64,000 bases of DNA from Gordionus sp. m RMFG-2023 (GCF_954871325.1 NC_088777.1:43563366-43627365), one strand, 5' to 3'. Positions 33,954 to 48,400 are shown, counted from the first letter of the stretch. Made by a program: numbers and translations. The notes: a model not told the origin generated them from the letters alone.

Positions 33954-35373
33954 TCATAACTCATTATCAGAAGTCATAGGCATAGGGCTAAGAGTGGAAT
34001 TTATTGTATCATTTTCAGGATCACAATAAGCTAATTTCCCTGCCCGAGGAATATTGGATAATTCTGACATATCATCATCATTAGATATTAAATTACTATC
34101 TTCAGAGAATATATCAGGGTTGAAGGGATATATCCCACAGGCTAAAAATCCATTCTGAATATTTTTGGGGGTTGTAGCTTTAGGAAGCTCCATTTTAATA
34201 ATTGATGGTATTTCATATATGGTAAATGATTTGCCTACATGGTTTCTCATCCAATTGTCAATGCTGTTATTATAAAAAATTTTAAATGGTCCAAAGATTG
34301 ATTTATCTAGTGGTTGTAACTTGTGGGAGCAGTGTGGTGGTAGGGTGAGCAGGATTATTCTATTGTCTCTGCAAAAATCTATTGATCTTAGTGAGCAATG
34401 TGAACAATGATTGTCTAATATTAATAAATTTTTATTTGTTTTGGATGCTTTTGTTAGTTTGCAAAAATGAGTTAAAAATATCAGGAATTCATTTTCCTGC
34501 ATCCACCCAGATCCATTTCCAGCACCAATACAACCTGAATGAAGTAAAATATAAATAATAAACATTCACATTATAAAAACCTATAGGGCCTCTCTGATAA
34601 ACCAATCTTTGTATCGAATTCTTGGAAATAGTAACATAGGAGGAACCAATTGCATTTATAGCTATAGCAATGGTCACTAAGGATCCTCTTTCATCTGATG
34701 TTAAAAATCCTACCTGTTTCATGCCCTTCTCTGCAATAACTTTACCAGGATCTTGGACAGTGGTTACTCCAGTCTCATCCATATTCCATATGTCTTGTGG
34801 TTCAAATTTATATTCATCCATTAGAGATTTTAAATTATCAAAAAAAATTTTGACACTGTGAGGATTGAAGCCTCGAGCTCTAGCCAAGCTTGTTGCTTCA
34901 GGGGTTCTAAGGGCTAATGTAGGATGTCTATTTTTAAACCCTTTGAACCAATCCAAGCCAGCCATTCCATCATGAGTCCAACTTTCTGGAAACTTTAACT
35001 CATATTTTTTTGCTAAATCATGTGCCAATATTCTTATCTAATATTTAATAGAGAATTAAATTGTTTAAAATATAAATTTTACTTGCTTTATGCCAAAACC
35101 CATTAGTGATTTACTAGCCTGAATTATATAATCTTTTAAAAGGTCCTCCTGAGCTTTAGTGAATATTAGCCTATTTGAACTCCATCCCATATGAGGATAT
35201 TCCAAAGTCTCTTTATATTTATTCATAGCTCTTCTTAAAGTCGTTCTAGGAATATTAAATTTATTAGCTATTGATAGTGTTGATTTTTTATTAATGATTA
35301 TATCATCAATTGCCAGTTTAATTTGTTCATCACTTGAATTTGCACCAAATATTGTTTTGCGCGCCTTTTTCAT
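33954..35373 (-). CDS. Pogo/Tigger transposase, three exons, 442 codons plus stop
   Basis: Exons 35,373-35,083, 35,037-34,581 and 34,534-33,954, with introns of 45 and 46 bases and GT-AG ends, join in one frame. An N-terminal Psq-type helix-turn-helix (SSDEQIKLAIDDIIINKKST, IANKFNIPRTTLRRAMNKY) is followed by a CENP-B-like DNA-binding part (SWTHDGMAGLDWFKGF). The DDE/D catalytic domain follows: NMDETGV (first D), LLILDNHCSHCS (second D), then HKLQPLDKSIFGPFK with a third D, as in the DDD subgroup. Oddity: about 18 codons near 34,620-34,585 read SYVTISKNSIQRLVYQ, whereas the next frame gives the family-like LLFPRIRYKDWFIR, so two compensating indels have garbled a short segment. A stop at 33,954 also precedes the old tail. 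Probably inactive, though recently degraded. Confidence 0.85.
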
Positions 35374-35525
35374 TTTAATATGAATGTATGATTTTGGCCA
35401 GTCAATGCCTGGCCAGACAAAGTTTAATTTGTTCATCACTTGAATTTGCACCAAATATTGTTTTGCGCGCCTTTTTCATTTTAATATAAATGTATGATTT
35501 TGGCCAGTCAATGCCTGGCCAGACA
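35316..35525. repeat. 106-base tandem duplication at the transposase 5' end
   Basis: GTTTAATTTGTTCATCACTT starts at 35,316 and again at 35,422, and each unit ends near GGCCAGTCAATGCCTGGCC. The copies differ by about one base, so the event is recent. It duplicates the start codon region of the transposase. Confidence 0.9.
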
Positions 35526-35896
35526 ATACTCACCTGTCTATTATTAATAAGCGCCTCTATATGTCTATTAAATAAAACTTTTAAAGTCTTATTTTTTGTG
35601 TGAATAATGCTAAATGCCTAAGGATAATATTTATATAAAATATCAGTAATCTAAATTAGTAATTTTTTCACCAAACAAAAAAATGTGTAACGTGATTTTT
35701 CCAGAAAGAGGTACCAAAAACAGTTTTTATAAAATATTTTTATATTGGATTGCTCTATTCAATAAATGAACTTAGGTAAAATAAATATCATAAATATACA
35801 CATTTTGACTAATTTTGAGAGAAATCGGTCCAATAGAAAAAAAGTTAAAGGGTGGTGGCCAGTCTTCAAACGTGGCCATTTATGGCACTTCTCCCC

Positions 35897-36553
35897 TATA
35901 TAATTTTATGAATTTAATAGATAAAGCTTTCTTGGGATTCATGTTGAGATTTCTTTAAATATTTTTTTAAAAAATTAATTGTTACATTTCATGTTTAATT
36001 TTTATATAAATTTTCCACAAAGACCGAAATTTTTATCCATTATTTTGTAATTAATAATAGAGAGGATGTCAGCATGAAAATCTTTTAAAATTTTAACAAG
36101 CATTTATGCCTATATATACATCAAATTATTTATTAAACTAATCTATTTAACTTTATATAATTGACAAAAATATTTTTTTTAAAAAAAATATAAGAATCCC
36201 ACAAAGTGATCATGAATTTTTTGAGAAAATATTTGCCTTGCTGAAAAAGCACAAATATGATCAAATACCATCATACGAAGTAATTATTAGATGCTTATTT
36301 TAACATGATCATTATCTCATTATATCAAAATTTATATATTAATAAAATATTTGACAACTTTTTCATATTAAAGGACCTTCAATGAGTTTAGGCTAATCAA
36401 ACCTATACAAATGTTGGTCCCACAGTCATAATTAGAATTTTATAAAATTAGATTTGAAAACAACATTTTTTAAAAATATTACCCCCTCAAAATATTGAAT
36501 TCTGGAATTTTATTAACAATTATTTAAATTTAATCATAAAGAATGAATTGAAG
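35897..36553 (+). other. Spacer before the BAIAP3 gene with one exon-like segment
   Basis: At 36,195-36,279, between a TATAAG acceptor and a GTAATT donor, lies an open segment reading IPQSDHEFFEKIFALLKKHK then YDQIPSYE. The composition is strongly coding-like. It could be the last exons of another plus-strand gene or an upstream exon of an unknown one. I do not recognise it and could not link it in frame to the BAIAP3 start at 36,554 with confidence. Confidence 0.4.
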
Positions 36554-39452
36554 ATGGCTGAACAAAATGAAACCAAATTAAAATTACCAATTCACGAAGT
36601 CGAACAAATCCCGGATAAACAGGTATAATTTTTCATATGCGAAGTCTAAATCCTTGTTATTTTGTTTTTACTCTTAAATACACTAAAATAGGATTGTCCT
36701 AATTAGATTATTGTTTTCTCAAAATTTTTCATAGTCATATTTTAGATATCAAAAAGTAGTTAGCTATATAAAGCTTCTTTTTTTTTAAAAAAACGTTTGT
36801 TTTTACAAAATAGACATTCGTCCTGTTCGATCAATAGCTTAAGTAATTTGACTAATATTTTATTTTATTTTTATAAGTAATCAGGTATGGATATTTGCGA
36901 TCTGCAAAACCCGGTCTAGCCCATCCGTAAGTCTTGCCCGCCAGCCGGGCTGAGCAAAGAATTTAAGAGGTCAGACTGGGTTTCGCGGACCTCTAATGGA
37001 CGTACCATATAGTAAAACTTGATTAAATATATATATATTTTTTTAAATCTAGAAAGAGAAATTATATATTGAGGTGCTATATACCATTGAACATAAATTG
37101 GGAAAAATTGATATAGACAAATTGAAATACCCGCAAGATTTATATACATATTGTCAAGAGGCATTTAAAATCGATGATAAAACTCATGAAAGATTATTGG
37201 ACACAGCGCAAAAGGAAAAACCGCCAACTTTGGTGTTAAACATTGATTTAATCGAAGCAAGAGATTTGGAGTCTAAAGATGTAAATGGTATATTAGCAAT
37301 TATTTTTTATGCGGAATGGAATTATATATATATTCATGTATTTATTTTTAGGATATAGTGATCCTTATTGCATGTTAGGAATCATACCTGGTGATCGAAA
37401 GGATGATATTAGTGTTTGCGAACCTATATCTGAGCCAGATCTGCATAAACATCAATGTAGGTTAAATATAAAAATAAATATTCAAATTGAAGTTTGGCGC
37501 TTTATTATAATGATCGGCATGGCGCTATCGGTGGGAAGTGATTCCCCCCCCCCGCGGCAATTTTTTAAGTTTCTCTAAATATTATTTTAAAATCTAATAA
37601 TAAAATTTTTTAAATAATTGCCATTGCAAAAGAAGTGTACAGCACGAAAAAAAAATCACATTTCGCAAAAATTATTTTTTTTGGTAATAAATATTTTGTT
37701 AAATCGCGGAATTAATTGGTAAGACATAGAGCTGGAATTAAAATGATTTTACATTAACAGGTCAAAGTCTTCAAAAAAGTGAGATTAAATACAATTTATA
37801 GAAAGTACCCCCCCCCCCCTTAAGAAAATTATAGACATACCTATGTTTATAATATAATTTTTTAAATAGGGAAAAGAAACACTAAAAAATCGTTGGATGT
37901 TCAAAATATATTACAAAATATATCACAAAGTGCTATACCCGCAAACTACATTCATGTGTCATCGGTGCAATATAAAACATTGTCCCCAAAATGGAACGAA
38001 AAATTTAAATGGTATAGAACATATAGACTTGTAAAAAAAATTGAAAATAAATATCAATTTATTTACAATGTTTTTTTTCTTTTATTTTAAAAAAATATCC
38101 AAAATCTACACATGAAAAAAAAAATACATTGCCAGTTCGAAATAATGTTGTTTAAACCCAAGATTTTAGCTTTAGTCTATCAACGGTTTACGTATCATTT
38201 ATGGTACATTGATTTTGAATTTTTCGCAACAGCGGAAATATCATAACCTCAATGTAGCGCTGTGTTTTGTATAGAAAATAGATGGATCGATTTTGTAGAT
38301 AATTTTAATCTTTATCTATAGCAGCCTGAAGTATTGATTGTGGTGATTAAAATGAGCCGATTAGTATAGAAAATTAGTTGAAAAATAAAGAGACATATTT
38401 TGCTTCTTCTCCAAATAGTAAAAATGCGATTCACATGCGAACGCTTAATTATTTGGTCGGAAAAAATACAACCCCCCCCCTCCCTCCCTCTCCCTTTGTT
38501 CCTACTAACATTTTTTTATCCCAAGCCTCTCATTCTTCTATTTTTCTTTTAGTATAATCTTGGTTCCAAATTATTTGGGGTCTGAAAAATATACACTTTA
38601 ATCCCCGTCTAAATACTCTATATGGTTATGCCTTTTTGTGCCAAATATAGTAAGTATCATTAACTTTGGTGAAAACTTGTTTTTTTAAATATCACTTATT
38701 CATTTACAATTTTGCATCTTTAGCATAATACAGGATATCAATAAGGACCAACTTCATTTAGATATTTGGGATCATGATGATGATTTTTCTGTCTCCGAAG
38801 CTGCAAAAAAATTGAATCACATTCAAGGATTTAAGGGTATGGGCAGGTAAATTATTTAAATTAAAAAAATATAAATATATATAGTTTTAAATATATGTAT
38901 ATATAATTTTATTTGTTGATTTCATAACTACTTTGAAGATATTTTAAGCAAATTGTCCAATCTGCTAGAACCAATGAGGATCAAAATGTGGACGACTTTT
39001 TAGGATGTATAACCTTAAATCTTAATGTAAACTTAATTTGACTTATAAGATAATATATCATTTTTTATATATAAAGAATATTCCTTCAAATGGGATTGAC
39101 AGGTGGTATGATCTCAAAGGGCGAACTACAAAATCTAAAGTGCAAGGGCGTGTAAGGTTAAAATTATATCTATCTACAAAAGAAGATACCAATGATTCGA
39201 TTGAGGACAACTTCAGTGACATTGAGCAACACATATCTTTATATAAAATCTTCATCGAATATGAATTAAGGAGACTGCCGGTATCGATTTTTTAAGAAAA
39301 TTATTTATTAACTGTTAAATTTGTTTTTAAAACAAAATTAAGGAATATTTATCATCTTATCATTGGAATGGTAATCTTTCGTCTAAAGCAATGGTGATCA
39401 TGCATCAGCATGCGATACAAGGGGATATCACTGAAATTCAAGAAGCCTTATG
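36554..39452 (+). CDS. BAIAP3: BAIAP3 gene, exons 1-8: N-terminus and C2A domain
   Basis: Exons: 36,554-36,622; 37,053-37,287; 37,352-37,456; 37,870-38,011; 38,724-38,846; 38,939-39,026; 39,077-39,280; 39,343-39,452. C2A shows [20 protein letters not shown] with calcium-binding aspartates at about residues 99 and 105, and IWDHDDDFS with three or more acidic ligands at about 200-204, so calcium binding is expected. [10 protein letters not shown] and [11 protein letters not shown] align without gaps to the vertebrate proteins across the exon 4/5 join, which supports the acceptor at 38,724 (CTTTAG) over a nearby AG. Intron 1 holds a hAT MITE (36,894-36,997). Intron 3 (37,457-37,869) and intron 4 (38,012-38,723) hold C-tracts and AT-rich filler. 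Confidence 0.9.
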
Positions 39453-42400
39453 GTAAATATATTAGATTATTTCTCGGGTTTTTTTTTCGGATTTTTGTAA
39501 AAATCAAAAAAATTTGAAACCTAATCATATAGGGAAGACCCAGGCCCAGGGAGATATGTCAGAACTCATTTGAAATATATTAAAGTTTAAAGAGTGAAAA
39601 CCTGTCACAATGGATAATTATGATAAGAATGCATGACAAAAATATATTATCTCTATGATCAGATACAGGCGCATAACTAAGGACAAATTTGCATGTTCTC
39701 GTATATATCATTTTAAGCTAATAAAAATTTTCTCCCTACACACCCCAACTACCCTCTCCCCCTAAAAATATATACAATTAAAAAATATTTTTTAAAAAAG
39801 TGAAAACCCAAAATTATTTTGTAAAAATCTAATATAACCAAAGGCTACAATTAGTGGACATTAAGAGCTCAAATAAAATTTATGGAGGTTAATTATGAAG
39901 TAATAAGGGAATTGATTGATAATATATAAAATAAAAATCGTAACACACCCGTTTAATTTTTAAAACCACTGATTTAAGATTTTTATATATATTAGAGACA
40001 TGCGGGGATACCATTTGTATCCGGCTAGGGAAAAAATTATTTTGTCTCGGCCCGAGTTATGTATTTTTAGGCCCGGCCCGGATTTTTTTAAAATATATCA
40101 CATTTATTTTTAATTTTTATAATTAATAATGACGATTTAAAAAATTCGATTTTCCTTATTTTTAAAAAAATATTTTTAGGCCCGGCCCGACTCGGGCATT
40201 TAAAAAATAATTTAAGCGCTTCTCGGACCGGGTATATTTAAAAAAAATTAAAATAGGTCCGAGCCCGATATATAGTTAAATAGATATATATATTAATGTA
40301 TATAAATTTTAATTATGAAATAATAAGATAATTTATACACTCATTTGTTATTAAATAAAAATAAATGAAATAATCTAAAATTTGGAGTACCAATTGCCCA
40401 GGTTTGTGATCCAACCTACCCTATCATCTGTTCCGACGTGCCCTAATTTGTAATGTTATAATTTAGTCTTTTTTTTTAAATTATTTTGGAGAAATTCCCT
40501 TTTTTTTAATTTATAGAAAAGAAAGAGAGAAAAAAATATTATTATATAATCTAAATTTATTTTTACCCTATTATTGTATACGATAATTCAAGCAAATGGG
40601 AAGCGTACAGCTATGCTCATAACATTTATTCATTAGATTTTTCATTGATACTAAAGTTATTGCAAAATTTGGATTATACGTACGATGAAAACATTATTAA
40701 TAAGGATGAAGTTAAATCTCAATGGAAATTTTATATATCATTGATTTTATATTTTTAGGAAAATATATTATCGGAATCATTTAAATCTTTCATTCACAAT
40801 TCTCTAACAAGCATAATAAATATAGACTGCAATTATCCCGCAACAAACAAGGCATCAAATAAACGTTTAGAAACGTTATTAAGGTAATATGAACATTCTG
40901 TTTAATCTTCAAATATATAAAGTGCTTTTTACAAATTATAGTTGCTTAGAATACATGTACAAGATGAAATTATTCAAAATCTGTTGCCCATTTGTCAAAG
41001 ACTGTTCGATTGAAATCTCAAATGTGATTAAGGTTTTATTTATTTATTTTAAATAATTTTCTAAGGTAAATTATTTATCTATTTTATATAGAAAAGCTGT
41101 GAATCAAAATATTTTCAATTAAAACATCATGTGGAGAAAAATCAAGTATTATATATTGTATACAATATGACATAAGTTTGATATATTTTCAATTTTAAAG
41201 AATTTACGTGAGCGATGTCATTTTAAAAAAATCGTATACTGTAAATGTATTCCTGATACATAGGGCACTAATACTTCTATGAATTTCAGACAATTTTGCA
41301 GAATTTTTGAACTACATATTAATTTTATTTATTATATATATATATATATTCAAAATATCATAATTTATGGCCAAAATCATCTGAAATTTATAAGGTACAA
41401 ATTAATTTATACATGCCGGGTTTAAAATCGCTCTCGTATATGATTTAAAATGGAGAAATTCGGAGGATTTTAGCATAAGTTCTTTATTCCAACTTACAAA
41501 ATGTATGTATTTATTCATATATTATTCATCCCTAAAAATTAACTTTTTATATTAGGATGATTATAATATGGGAAATATTTTGAAACTTTTGATGAAAATA
41601 AATTTTGAACTCTACAAGTCACAAAAATATTATAATGATATCTTTCTAAGGTAAATTTTATAACGATTAGTGTATTTTGTTAAGATTCATGACATTAACA
41701 AATTTTTTATATTGTTAAATTTAAAAAAAAATGAAAATTTGTTAATTAGTTTATGATACATTTTTATAAATATAATTGCGAAATAAAAGAGGCATTATTA
41801 ATTGTTTATTTGGCCTGCCTTATATTTTGTCTATTTATAAACCTATTAAAGTTAGAAATAACATCAGAGAGCCAGGCATACCCGGATCGGGCCGATCCGG
41901 GCCGGGCCGTGCAAATGGGGAAAACAAATCAAATATATTCACTTAAAAAAGGCGCGTTATTTAAATAATTATGTTCCTATTGCTAAAGCTAATTAAAGCT
42001 GAATTTAAGAAAATAATGAAGAACTCCTGAAAAATAAGAGAATAAGTTAATAAGATAACGAAAATTTGATTTTGATGATCTGGATTGCAAGTCCTTGACG
42101 TATTTATTTTTTTAAATATATTATAGATCATCAAACATTAATTATATCGAGATCGTTACAAATGTCCTCACGAAACTAGTATAAAATTATGATTTTTTAA
42201 GATATAATTTATCAATTTTTTATTCAAAAAGTTTTTAGTTGATTTTTCAAAGATTCTAGATGAAGAGGTATAAAAAAAAATATTTAATGATCTACAACAA
42301 TTTATAATTTATATAATGTATAAAGATGAATGAGTATCGAAATATCAAGACCGATAATTTTTTGATTCACCTAGAAAAATATAAAAAGAATATAGATAAA

Positions 42401-45400
42401 GATTATAAATTATTCGATTCCATATATTTTGAGATATATTACGAATTACAAATTATGATAGGGTATTCCTCACAGATGTATAAATATTTATAAAATATAA
42501 ATATATCATTTTTTTAAATATAAATTGATATTAAAGTACTGATCCTAAATCGACGCAGATGGACGAATATTTTTTATGGTTTATTGTCCCATTGTATAAT
42601 TGGTTTAATCTAGCGGAATCTAATATAAATATAAGAATGAATATGGCCATTGAACTAGACAAGGTATATTATTTGGTTCATTCATTATAATATACGATAG
42701 AATTTATTGTTCATTTTCTAATGAAATGTTTTCTTTTTAGTTAGAACCAATAAAACATAAAAACAAGACAATTTCCTCGAGCATTATCAATTTAATCTAT
42801 TGCTTGAAACAAGTTTAAGAAATATTATGGGAAATCTATATGTGATATTATGATTTTTAGATTAAACGCATATGGAATGATTTACATTGGTACAATAGAA
42901 TCGTGTCCCTACTTTTTATTGAAAAAATATTAGAGGTTATATCTTATTAAACTTAAATTAATTTTATATACTACAGATTAGCGATTCATGCATTGAATGC
43001 ATTTGAAAGTGTACATAGATTGAAGCCAGCTATAGCGCCATTTTGTGGTTTGCAGGTCGTTTAAATGACATAAAGGCATTAATATAATGATCGATAAGAA
43101 ATTGGTCCACGTGCAAACCATTAAATGGAGCTACAGCCGAATCCTATATATGTAAACATTTAATTGACGAATCGCCTATACATTTTCTTTTCCTATGTTA
43201 TGAGAAAATTATAATATAAAATTGTATATCATAAATATTTAATCATTAATTTATTTTATAATTTTTTGAATTATAATCATCCTTATATTTATGATAAACA
43301 TTTTTTTCCTACATGGAAACCAGAGCCAATAGTATTATAATCATTTAATTCTTTTGCGATAATGAATGAAGTTAGGTTACATATTAAATCTTACATCATA
43401 TTGTTTCTAATTTATTTTACTTACTTAAATTAATTTTATACTAATTTATAATTATAATGTTAATTTACCCATTAGTAAATTAGAGTGAAAGAGAATATAA
43501 AATTTCAAAATTTTGAATCAAAACAATTCTAGGGAGATAGTAAACTATAAAAAAAAACACTAACTAAAGATGAATATTTAAGATATTTTTTTCCATTTTT
43601 TTCGCCCAAAAAAAAAATATCTCAAAATTTAGTATATCGTGGCTCCAGAATTAGGGGGCTCTATCTGACATTTTTGAAAATCGAGTTAAAGGTGTAAGCT
43701 AAGATATTCATATCCATTTTTGTCTAATTGGTCTTCTCTACCCTTCTAGAGTCTAAAAAAGGTTCTATCTAAATATTATCTATTGAAAACTATAACTGCA
43801 ATTCCGAATTTAAAAAAAACACTTTTATGAAGGACTATCAATAAATCATTTAAAGAGTGAATACTGTTCTCTAAACAACAATGTTCAAAATAATTTCAGG
43901 TTTAACAGTACTGAGAAAGAGTATCTTACATATCTAGGGCCACCCTTAGGCAATGAAGACTCCTTCACTAATCTTTTTGCAGATATTTTAAAGGAACTTA
44001 AACAAATCCATCAGATTTTCTGTATCTCACGGCACACCAGTCCTTTTTTTTGCTAAAGAATTGCCTTATAATTCCGAAGATTCTTTACATCCTACGTACG
44101 ATCAACACTTATTTTTCAATATCCTTCTATTCTTGCTACCTACGAACAAGGGACCAAAATATTGACCGAACAAACAGTCAATCTTAAATTTGCACTCTCC
44201 AACTTAAGTCATGATGCTATTGTTGAAACAGAACGAAGTAAACCAAATGTTCGCGTTTTACATCCCAACCATTTATTCATACCAATAATTGCTACAACGC
44301 TAACTTCTATTGGCACTCACGCCCTAGCCTTTTACAAGGATCTTGGGCATTGCATCATATCGAAAAATTTAAATGAAGGCTTTTACTAGACATAGAATAG
44401 CAATTAACATAATTCTATCTAACTACAGTAGTTTCCTATTATCTTTTGATGGATTAGAATTCATTTAATATATTTTAGATAACTTATGTAACTAACATTG
44501 CGCAAAAGAAATAAGTTTAAAATTTAATGAACTCTTCGGAAGATAATAATTTATACACATTCATTTTTTTATTAGAGTTTGGAATCATTTTTACTTAAAT
44601 CAATTTGAAAATTTTCTAGTCAACATGCACATTTTAACCATGAGCGTATACTTCTAAAATTAATATGAATTTATTTTAATATAAATAAAGCTGTTTAATA
44701 GTGTTCTGCCAATTTTTGTTTCATAAATTGTACTTTTAAACTTTAAAGTGGATAATCTCATTCCGTATAAGAGTACAGATATCGCACTTTGATTTTGAAT
44801 CCACGATATATTAATAAAGGGTATTGAAGTTTTTAATTTTATTGCCTCTTGGTATCGGTAAATAAAAATTTTCAACCAATTATTTTTGATATTATAACTT
44901 AAATCCAAATTATTATTTTTTTTAATAAACCTAACAATTTAGATTCAACATCTTTCAACTGTTTATTATGCGGATTCCTTCATACCCAAAGCAAATAAAA
45001 TTATTTATAAAGGCAAAAATTCTTGTGTAACAAAGGTACAAAATATAAAATTTAATCTAATTTATTGGTAAATTCTTAGCAATGTTTATTAGTCAATAAT
45101 ATGCAATACCTTCTATATTATTTATCGCTATCGCCAGAAGATCTGTCATTAAAAGATTCCTTACAAACCGTTAAAAAAGTATAACTAACTAATCATTTAA
45201 AATAATGTAAATTTTAATTAATTCATAAAAGATCCGCAAAGCCCCTCCGTCCGAAAGTGGAAATTTTGGAAAAAATTAAAACAGACCGGGCCGGATTTGT
45301 TTTTAAATAAAAATAAAACGACCTGGGTGGGTAATTTGTGCATGAAAAAAAATTAACGGTCCGGTTCTAACTTTTCTTAAAATTTTTATGGACCGAGCCT

Positions 45401-48400
45401 GGCAAAAAATTTCTGCTCAGGCCAGACAACTTGTAAAAAAAATTTACGGCGAGAAGCGGACCGGGATTTGCAGACCTCTAATATCATATTATAATTCCTA
45501 TTTCTTTTCGATGTTTAATAAAATTAAAATATCTCCCTTTTTCTTCAATTTTAATTTATACATATTTTAAAACATAAATTTTAAAAAGGTTTATCCCGAC
45601 GATGTCTATATCAAAACATCTACCGATATTAATAACATTTTCGATAGTAATAAAGATTACATAGATTTAAAGATTGAAATACTTATCAAAGAATTGGTTG
45701 AAAAGGTAATTTATTTTGTTTTTCAAAAAAAAAAAATTTTTATATTGTTATTCATTTTATTCTAAATTCCAGGTTAATTATTATACTATCTATTCATTCT
45801 TTATTATTAATTATAATGGGTCATATTGTATAAATAAAGATACTTTTATATTATTTGAAAGTGCGTAGAATTGTTAGTGTGTATATGCCAAAGTTTGAAA
45901 GCGTAAACTGAAACTCTCTTCACGGGGTCATTTTAAAAATATCCAAAAACCGATTGAAACAAAAGTGCGAGTAATTTATCAGAGTTTGCAATGAGAACCC
46001 CGAATGAACAACATTTAACTACTTGGCCCAACTTTACTTTTTTCAAAAATATTCAGAACTGGATCATAACCTTTTTTTGTGTCCAGTGCCCAAACTTTTT
46101 CAAAATAGTGTTGACGGTTTGATTTGAGCAGATCTTCATAAATGGCTAGCTCAATATCTTTGCTAGAAAAATATTGGCCATGGCTCGAGATTTTGAAAAT
46201 AGATATCCAAACCATTGTAACTGTGAGCAAAATCTTGAGACTTGGGTTATGTTTTTCTATATAAAATAGTTAACCTTTTTATAAGATAAGCTCAAATCGA
46301 GCCGTTTAATAACACTACTACTTTGCATATCATACAAAATGTGAGCAAATTATTTTATTATAATTTCTTCTTATTTTACAAGGTAAAAAATGATACTGAT
46401 ATAGATTTCCAAAATTTAAGATGCAACGAGCAAGATGAGAAGGGGGTAAAAATCATTTTATAATAATTTTATGATATTATTTTTTAAAAATATGTTTTCA
46501 ATCTATAATTTAAAAAAAATATTCAGGATATTGAGCCTCTGATTAAATACCTTAACGAAACTTTATTGATTTGTAACCAGAATATGTTGAAAGCGCCTTT
46601 TAAGCAACTTTTGAAATATATATACCTAATGATTATAGACGAAATCAAAATCGGATTTGACGTTAATAAAACAGTTTAAAAAATATATATTATAATCTAG
46701 GTTTATTTTAGCAAATTTTAAAAAAATTAAATTTTTATATAGCGAACATTTTTTTTTATTTAGATGGACCTGATTTAACCGGAAACAAAGTCATTACCCT
46801 ATTTATTTCAAACATATGGCACAAAGTTTTGGACATTTATATTAGTAAAATCTTTGTGCTATATTTTTTATTGAGTTAACCGTTTTTACAAATTGGCTCA
46901 AATCGAGCCGTTTGACAATACTAGTTATTATTGATTTAAGTTATGAAATTTTTTTTTTTACAGAAATCACAACCACATTGCAAAAGATTACAAGAAACGC
47001 TGAATATATTTAAGGATTTCTTTTTTGCCAATGGTGAAGGATTGTCAAATAACCAATTATCGAATAATCCAAAATATATAGTAATAAACATAATTATGAT
47101 ATAATAAAAAAATAATAACAATTTTTTTATATATAATAAGGCATTGACAAACAATTTGGTATGGTTTCAAATGGATACAAAGGATATTATTGATTTCATT
47201 TTATTGAAAAGATTAGAAAAACAAGTATAATTATAGTTCATTCCAAAATGAGCATTTGCCTCTTTTGTTTATATAATATTTAGATTTACATAATCGACTT
47301 TTTGTTTTAGTAATTACAGGTTTTACCAGTATACCACTGGTAAAATGAGAATATTTAGCCAATAAATATATAAAAACTACTTATACTTATATTAATTTAA
47401 AATTTATATTTTAGTTAAAATAAATGTAAAAAGCCCAAATATATTTTTAATAAAGAATCAAATGTATTGGTGTTTATAAAAACCGAATTGTAAATGTATT
47501 TGCGTGATTAAATTGAAGATCAAAATTTCATAAAATTTGATTACAAATTTGGGCACTAATGTACTTAGTAAATCTTAAAATTTCCCAATTTAAATAAATA
47601 TTTTTAGTTATCATAAATTTTAAATCGATTATCTATTTTATTGAATTATAAATATACCTTAGAATATGACATTGGATTCTCCGTATGGGATCTTAACAGT
47701 CAAATCATATTATAATAATCGTGATTCTACTTTAACATTGAAAAGTATTAAACTATTTTTGTTTTAAAATATCATTTATATAATGAATGTATAAAAGTAA
47801 TATCAGCCCAGAATTTGCCTTCTATGGATAAAAATGGTTAGTCTATTTTTTTATTCTCTGGTTTTAAAAAAATATATATTGATGTAGGGCTTAGTGATCC
47901 TTATGTTACGATAGATTTGATGCCAAAATTCATTTTTAAAAATATCGATAAAAAAACTACAAAGGTTATGAAAAAAACACTCAATCCTTTTTATGATGAG
48001 GACTTTACTTAGTAAATTACTCGTAATTAATAGATATATTAATTTTATTTATTTTTATGCCCTTAATTAAACATCCATATTCAGCAGTGAGTAGCAAATA
48101 CTAATTAATTTTATTTAGTAAGTTAGTTATTTCGTAGAAAGAACATATCTAAATTAAAATGATAAAATTTTTACATATTATTTTTTTTATGCTTTATTAC
48201 GAAAGAAGATTCGAGGCGCGTCGTTAGGCATATGAAAAAAGGGTGCTAGAAAAAATTAAAACGCATCTAAAAAAAATTTATGTAAAAATGCCATCTAAAA
48301 TTTTTTTTTAAATATCACAACATAAAATATACTAATTAATTGAAAGTTTGTTAAGAAAATTAGAAAGAAAGAAAGTACTTTAATGTTCTTCTAAAACGTT

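Larger units (their letters stand above)
32696..35896 (-). mobile_element. Pogo/Tigger-type DNA transposon, 3.2 kb
   Basis: The terminal inverted repeats GGGGAGAAGTGCCAT continue with (G/A)AATGGCCA and are flanked by the TA duplication typical of Tc1/mariner/pogo elements (TA at 32,694-32,695 and 35,897-35,898). It encodes a transposase on the minus strand (33,954-35,373) with relics of a C-terminal zinc finger beyond it. The left third holds a 330-base tandem duplication. With both ends and most of the transposase still readable, this is the best preserved transposon in the window. Confidence 0.9.

Noticed and set aside
46015-46230. Minus-strand open frame
   Set aside because: Overlaps MITE family B copy 3 in an intron; an accident of the repeat.
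47321-47345. Perfect 10-bp stem hairpin (TTTTACCAGT with its complement) in BAIAP3 intron 26
   Set aside because: Single short hairpin without a duplication or second copy; chance or a tiny foldback.
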